Below are positions 7,302 to 9,605 of a stretch of 9,605 nt of DNA, piece after piece. The notes beneath the pieces were generated by a model that had not been told where the DNA came from, did no database searches, and worked only from the letters and a program-made list of their open reading frames with translations. Source of the stretch: CALKXV01 sp964632495. GTDB taxonomy: Bacteria > Pseudomonadota > Alphaproteobacteria > Rhodobacterales > Rhodobacteraceae. Location: positions 1 through 9,605 of the forward strand of contig CAZWDS010000104.1 of NCBI GenBank assembly GCA_964632495.1. Reading direction: 5' to 3'. How positions within the stretch are numbered: the stretch's first letter is position 1; the number at the start of each line of letters is the position of its first letter. Position numbers and translations under genes: made by a program.

Positions 7302-7336
7302 GAAATTCACCAATTTCACTTCCCCATTTTTGGGGA
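7302..7336. promoter_or_regulatory. Two adjacent 6-4-6 palindromes, candidate LuxR operators
   Basis: GAAATT-cacc-AATTTC (7302-7317) and TCCCCA-tttt-TGGGGA (7321-7336) are both perfect 16-base dyads, with centres 19 bases apart and only three bases between them, 65-100 bases upstream of the small ORF-luxR start. LuxR-type proteins bind dyads of about 18-20 bases, so the second is a candidate lux box. If it sat at -42.5, as class II LuxR sites do, the transcript would begin near 7286, with an AAAATA -10-like element at 7292-7297. No good -35 is present, as expected for activator-dependent promoters. The roseobacter consensus site is not known to me, so this is inference. Confidence 0.4.
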
Positions 7337-7352
7337 GGGAGGCGATTACAAC

Positions 7353-7372
7353 CCATTGTTATAATGCAATGG
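7353..7372. repeat. 20-base dyad CCATTG-N8-CAATGG
   Basis: Perfect 6-base arms, CCATTG (7353-7358) and CAATGG (7367-7372), flank an AT-rich eight-base centre. The total length of 20 fits LuxR-type operators as well as many dimeric regulators. It sits between the ccr hairpin and the 6-4-6 dyads upstream of luxR. It could be an operator or a weak RNA hairpin. Confidence 0.35.
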
Positions 7373-7391
7373 ACTGTCCTTTTAGACAGGA

Positions 7392-7419
7392 CACCCCCGC
7401 GATTTTTAACGCGGAGGTG
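7392..7419 (-). terminator. Strong hairpin downstream of ccr, probable transcript end
   Basis: Ten-base arms (7392-7401 and 7410-7419) around an eight-base loop lie 31 bases after the ccr stop. Read as minus-strand RNA every position pairs, with one G-U wobble, and nine of the ten pairs are otherwise Watson-Crick and GC-rich. No U-run follows, so termination may be incomplete or Rho-assisted, or the stem may protect the ccr 3' end. A small GTCCT/AGGAC stem (7376-7392) follows at once. Confidence 0.5.
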
Positions 7420-7450
7420 CACAATCCTCGAATCAGAAACGAACTGTTTC

Positions 7451-8740
7451 TTATCTGGAAACACTCGCCTCCAACGTGTCTTCATAAGTGCGCAATCCGG
7501 TTTGCGGCGCTTGCACTAGAACAGCCATATTTCCTGGCTTATGCTCGTTCTTCCGCATCTTCACATGAGCGGCTGGAATGTCGGCCCATGGGAAAACTTC
7601 CGACATGCACGGGTCCAAACGACGTTCGATCATCAGGCGGTTCGCAGAAGCCGCCTGCTGAAGGTGTGCAAAGTGGCTGCCCTGAATGCGCTTTTGGTGC
7701 ATCCAAAGATACCGCGCATCCATCGTCAGATTAAAACCGGTCGTGCCCGCACAGATCACAACCATGCCGCCCTTCTTCACTACGAAGGTCGAGACAGGGA
7801 AGGTCGCTTCGCCAGGATGTTCGAACACCATGTCGACGTTCACGCCTTTGCCGGTGATCTCCCAAATGGCTTTGCCGAATTTGCGAACCTCGCCGAACCA
7901 CTCTTTATACGCAGGCGTATTCACCTCGGGCAGTTGACCCCAGCAATTGAAATCCTTGCGGTTGATCACGCCTTTCGCACCAAGGCTCATGACAAAGTCG
8001 CGCTTGTCTTCTTCGCTGATTACACCGATCGCGTTCGCGCCCGCCGTGTTGATCAACTGGATCGCGTAAGAGCCCAAACCGCCCGAAGCGCCCCAGACCA
8101 GAACGTTCTGACCCGGCTTCAGTTCATGGGGGTGATGGCCGAACAACATCCGGTAGGCCGTGGCCAAGGTCAGCGTATAACAGGCACTTTCTTCCCATGT
8201 CAGATGCTGAGGGCGCGGCATCAACTGTTGCGCCTGCACAGTGGTGAACTGAGCGAAAGACCCATCCGGCGTCTCGTATCCCCAAATGCGCTGGTTGTCC
8301 GACATCATCGGATCACCGCCGTTGCAGTGTTCGTCGTCGCCGTCGTCCTGGTTACAGTGGATGACGACCTCGTCGCCAACTTTCCACGCTTTTACCTTGT
8401 CGCCCACAGCCCAAACGATGCCCGACGCATCAGAGCCCGCGATATGATAATCCGCGCCATGCACGTCAAAGGGGCTTAGCGGAATGCCAAGACCAGCCCA
8501 AACACCATTGTAATTTACGCCAGCCGCCATCACCAAAACAACCACTTCGTGACTGTCCGGTTTCTTTACGTCGACCACTTCCAGCTCAAATGCTTTGTCC
8601 GGCTCGCCATGCCGTTCGCGCCGAATGGCCCAAGCGTGCATTTTTTCCGGCAGATGGCCCAAAGGCGGCATCTCACCCACGTCGTACAGGTCTTTTCTAG
8701 GCGCATTCACGGTGTTGTCGTCCATTTTATCCAAGGCCAT
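7451..8740 (-). CDS. ccr: Crotonyl-CoA carboxylase/reductase
   Basis: Key enzyme of the ethylmalonyl-CoA pathway: it reduces crotonyl-CoA with NADPH and adds CO2 to give ethylmalonyl-CoA in the cytoplasm. The 429 residues match the usual length (about 430). Visible signs are the conserved opening (KDLYDVGEMPPLGH), a GroES-like N-terminal half, HCNQDDGDDEHCNGGDP at 128-144, the nucleotide-binding loop GASGGLGS at 217-224, and GSHFA at 354-358. Residues matching the CO2 pocket described for this family are present: Asn in VNYNG (about 78), Tyr-Glu at 155-156 and His356. I place the start at ATG 8740 rather than the GTG 15 bases upstream, because AAGGA lies 7 bases before the ATG and MALDK matches known Ccr N-termini. 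It is divergent from ecm, its pathway partner, and lies upstream of the luxR-luxI block on the same strand. Confidence 0.97.
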   Translation of the reverse strand: MALDKMDDNTVNAPRKDLYDVGEMPPLGHLPEKMHAWAIRRERHGEPDKAFELEVVDVKKPDSHEVVVLVMAAGVNYNGVWAGLGIPLSPFDVHGADYHIAGSDASGIVWAVGDKVKAWKVGDEVVIHCNQDDGDDEHCNGGDPMMSDNQRIWGYETPDGSFAQFTTVQAQQLMPRPQHLTWEESACYTLTLATAYRMLFGHHPHELKPGQNVLVWGASGGLGSYAIQLINTAGANAIGVISEEDKRDFVMSLGAKGVINRKDFNCWGQLPEVNTPAYKEWFGEVRKFGKAIWEITGKGVNVDMVFEHPGEATFPVSTFVVKKGGMVVICAGTTGFNLTMDARYLWMHQKRIQGSHFAHLQQAASANRLMIERRLDPCMSEVFPWADIPAAHVKMRKNEHKPGNMAVLVQAPQTGLRTYEDTLEASVSR

Positions 8741-8815
8741 CTGGCAATCCTTCACAAGTTAACGCGCTGCAACGCAGAATCGCAAGCTTCGCCCAAGTCG
8801 TAAAATCGCCGACGC

Positions 8816-8826
8816 AACTTTGCAAA
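8816..8826. promoter_or_regulatory. AACTTTGCAAA site, candidate ScfR/RamB/PccR-family operator
   Basis: The palindrome TTTGCAAA (8819-8826) preceded by AAC matches the RamB-type motif AACTTTGCAAA. It also matches the TTTGCAAA half-site I recall for the short-chain acyl-CoA regulator PccR of Rhodobacter. Such regulators control acetate, propionate and ethylmalonyl-CoA genes, which suits the position about 80 bases upstream of ccr. Only one perfect copy is present. The gene for the regulator is not in the window. Confidence 0.45.
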
Positions 8827-8879
8827 CATTTTTTCCCGTTTCTTGAAATTTTATTTCCCACTCGTGTACGATATCCGGC

Positions 8880-8948
8880 ATGTCAGCAGAAAGTACGCGT
8901 TTTGGGCAACGGTTCCTGCGCGAAATCCTTCGTTTGCCAAAAGCGTGA
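8880..8948 (+). CDS. Possible leaderless 22-codon ORF upstream of ecm
   Basis: ATG 8880 opens a 22-residue basic peptide, from MSAESTRFGQ to a terminal LRLPKA, that would form an amphipathic helix. It has no Shine-Dalgarno. However, TTGAAA (8843-8848), an 18-base spacer and TACGAT (8867-8872) place a transcription start almost exactly on the A of this ATG, which would make the mRNA leaderless. It could be a leader peptide upstream of ecm or chance. No family is recognised. Confidence 0.25.
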   Translation: MSAESTRFGQRFLREILRLPKA

Positions 8949-8987
8949 CCTCGGCACCTCAACCGCATTCTGCCGCGCTGCGGCGAA

Positions 8988-9016
8988 TTGACAGCGCCAT
9001 ATCATTACGCTTTAAC
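8988..9016 (+). promoter_or_regulatory. Sigma-70-type promoter for ecm
   Basis: A perfect -35 hexamer TTGACA (8988-8993) is followed after exactly 17 bases by TTTAAC (9011-9016), four of six matches to the -10 consensus. Transcription would start near 9023, leaving a leader of about 38 bases before ecm. A second -10-like TATTAT lies at 9030-9035 but lacks a well-spaced -35. Confidence 0.55.
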
Positions 9017-9060
9017 GTCTCTCGTTGAAATATTATTACTCGTTTCGGAGTGCCCCTCTC

Positions 9061-9605
9061 ATGACCCAAACCCGCCCCTGGTTGTTCCGCACCTACGCTG
9101 GCCATTCGACGGCCAAAGCCTCGAACGCGCTCTATCGCGGCAATCTAGAAAAGGGTCAGACAGGCTTGTCCGTGGCTTTCGATCTGCCCACCCAAACCGG
9201 ATATGACAGCGATCATCGTCTGGCCCGCGGCGAAGTCGGCAAGGTCGGCGTGCCGATCGCGCATCTGGGCGATATGCGCACCCTGTTCGCCGACATTCCA
9301 CTGGATCAGATGAACACCTCGATGACGATCAACGCCACGGCACCTTGGTTGCTGGCGCTTTATATCGCGGCGGCCGAGGAACAGGGCGCGGACATCACCA
9401 AGCTTCAAGGCACGGTCCAGAACGACATCATCAAAGAATACCTGTCGCGCGGCACCTACGTCTGCCCGCCCCGGCCCAGCCTGCGCATGATCACCGACGT
9501 CGCTGCCTACACGCGCGAACACCTGCCCAAATGGAACCCGATGAACGTCTGTTCATATCACCTGCAAGAGGCGGGTGCGACGCCGGAACAGGAACTAGCG
9601 TATGT
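9061..9605 (+). CDS. ecm: Ethylmalonyl-CoA mutase, N-terminal part (runs off the window)
   Basis: The first 181 codons of a coenzyme-B12-dependent acyl-CoA mutase; the remaining C-terminal part, including the B12-binding domain, lies beyond the right edge. The segment RTYAGHSTAKASNALYR at residues 10-26 is the Ecm form of this motif; methylmalonyl-CoA mutases have a form like YAGFSTAEESN. VAFDLPTQTGYDSDH, the MNTSMTINATAPW stretch and the VQNDIIKEYLSRGTYVCPPRPS region are conserved acyl-CoA-binding barrel segments. Ecm converts (2R)-ethylmalonyl-CoA to (2S)-methylsuccinyl-CoA in the ethylmalonyl-CoA pathway. ATG 9061 is preceded by GGAG at ten bases and by a good promoter. Divergence from ccr supports the assignment over methylmalonyl-CoA mutase. 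Confidence 0.93.
   Translation, partial: MTQTRPWLFRTYAGHSTAKASNALYRGNLEKGQTGLSVAFDLPTQTGYDSDHRLARGEVGKVGVPIAHLGDMRTLFADIPLDQMNTSMTINATAPWLLALYIAAAEEQGADITKLQGTVQNDIIKEYLSRGTYVCPPRPSLRMITDVAAYTREHLPKWNPMNVCSYHLQEAGATPEQELAY

Larger units (their letters stand above)
8741..9060. promoter_or_regulatory. Divergent ccr/ecm regulatory region
   Basis: This 320-base stretch separates the divergent ccr and ecm genes and holds no ordinary-sized gene. It contains the ccr ribosome-binding site, a TTTGCAAA palindrome near the ccr side, a near-copy TTTGCCAAA at 8933-8941, a candidate leaderless 22-codon ORF at 8880-8948 with its own promoter-like hexamers, and a good promoter for ecm at 8988-9016. Both genes serve the ethylmalonyl-CoA pathway, so joint control by one regulator bound here is plausible. 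I could not find a convincing sigma-70 promoter for ccr. Confidence 0.7.

Noticed and set aside
7285..7734. 149-codon plus-strand open frame spanning the luxR-ccr spacer.
   Set aside because: It runs antisense through the ccr 3' end, has no convincing Shine-Dalgarno and no recognisable family. The spacer is better explained by regulatory dyads.
7541..8479. 312-codon plus-strand open frame across ccr.
   Set aside because: Antisense shadow of the highly conserved ccr gene. Its His, Arg and Val richness is typical of the complement of such coding sequence.
8741..8755. GTG at 8755 as ccr start, adding five residues.
   Set aside because: The AAGGA ribosome-binding site overlaps this extension and is well placed for ATG 8740, and MALDK matches known Ccr N-termini.
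8759..8968. 69-codon minus-strand open frame in the ccr/ecm region.
   Set aside because: Arginine- and cysteine-rich random-looking sequence without ribosome-binding site, and it covers the candidate regulatory sites.

Overview
The window reads as alphaproteobacterial chromosome, most likely a marine Rhodobacterales (Roseobacter-group) bacterium. This rests on family recognition by eye: an ethylmalonyl-CoA pathway pair (ccr, ecm), an Alph_Pro_TM (TIGR02186) protein beside a TauE/SafE permease, and a roseobacter-style luxR-luxI pair. No database search was possible. I see no tRNA, rRNA, insertion sequence, CRISPR or phage gene.

Layout, left to right. Bases 1-52 are a pure C run that looks like a contig-end artefact. 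At 100-2172 (+) two membrane permeases of a nucleoside-type ABC importer form the end of an operon. At 2297-3963 (+) a TauE/SafE transporter overlaps a secreted, membrane-anchored TIGR02186 protein by one base. From 4020 to 8740 everything is on the minus strand. Read in transcription order it is ccr (crotonyl-CoA carboxylase/reductase), a 213-base spacer crowded with inverted repeats, a 70-codon small ORF overlapping luxR, luxR, luxI, and a RecD-like helicase. A 320-base regulatory region then separates ccr from the divergent ecm (ethylmalonyl-CoA mutase), which runs off the right edge at 9605.

How the genes fit together. Ccr carboxylates crotonyl-CoA to ethylmalonyl-CoA, and Ecm isomerises it (after epimerisation) to methylsuccinyl-CoA, so the divergent pair encodes two steps of acetyl-CoA assimilation. 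A TTTGCAAA palindrome between them resembles the site reported for short-chain acyl-CoA regulators (ScfR/RamB/PccR). LuxI should make an acyl-homoserine lactone sensed by LuxR. Both proteins keep the hallmark residues of their families.

Most interesting stretches: the ccr-luxR spacer (five dyads in 118 bases, two of them adjacent 6-4-6 palindromes), the small ORF overlapping luxR, a potential hairpin over the luxI ribosome-binding site, and a possible leaderless 22-codon ORF between ccr and ecm. I found no clearly new multi-gene system. The most promising leads are regulatory.
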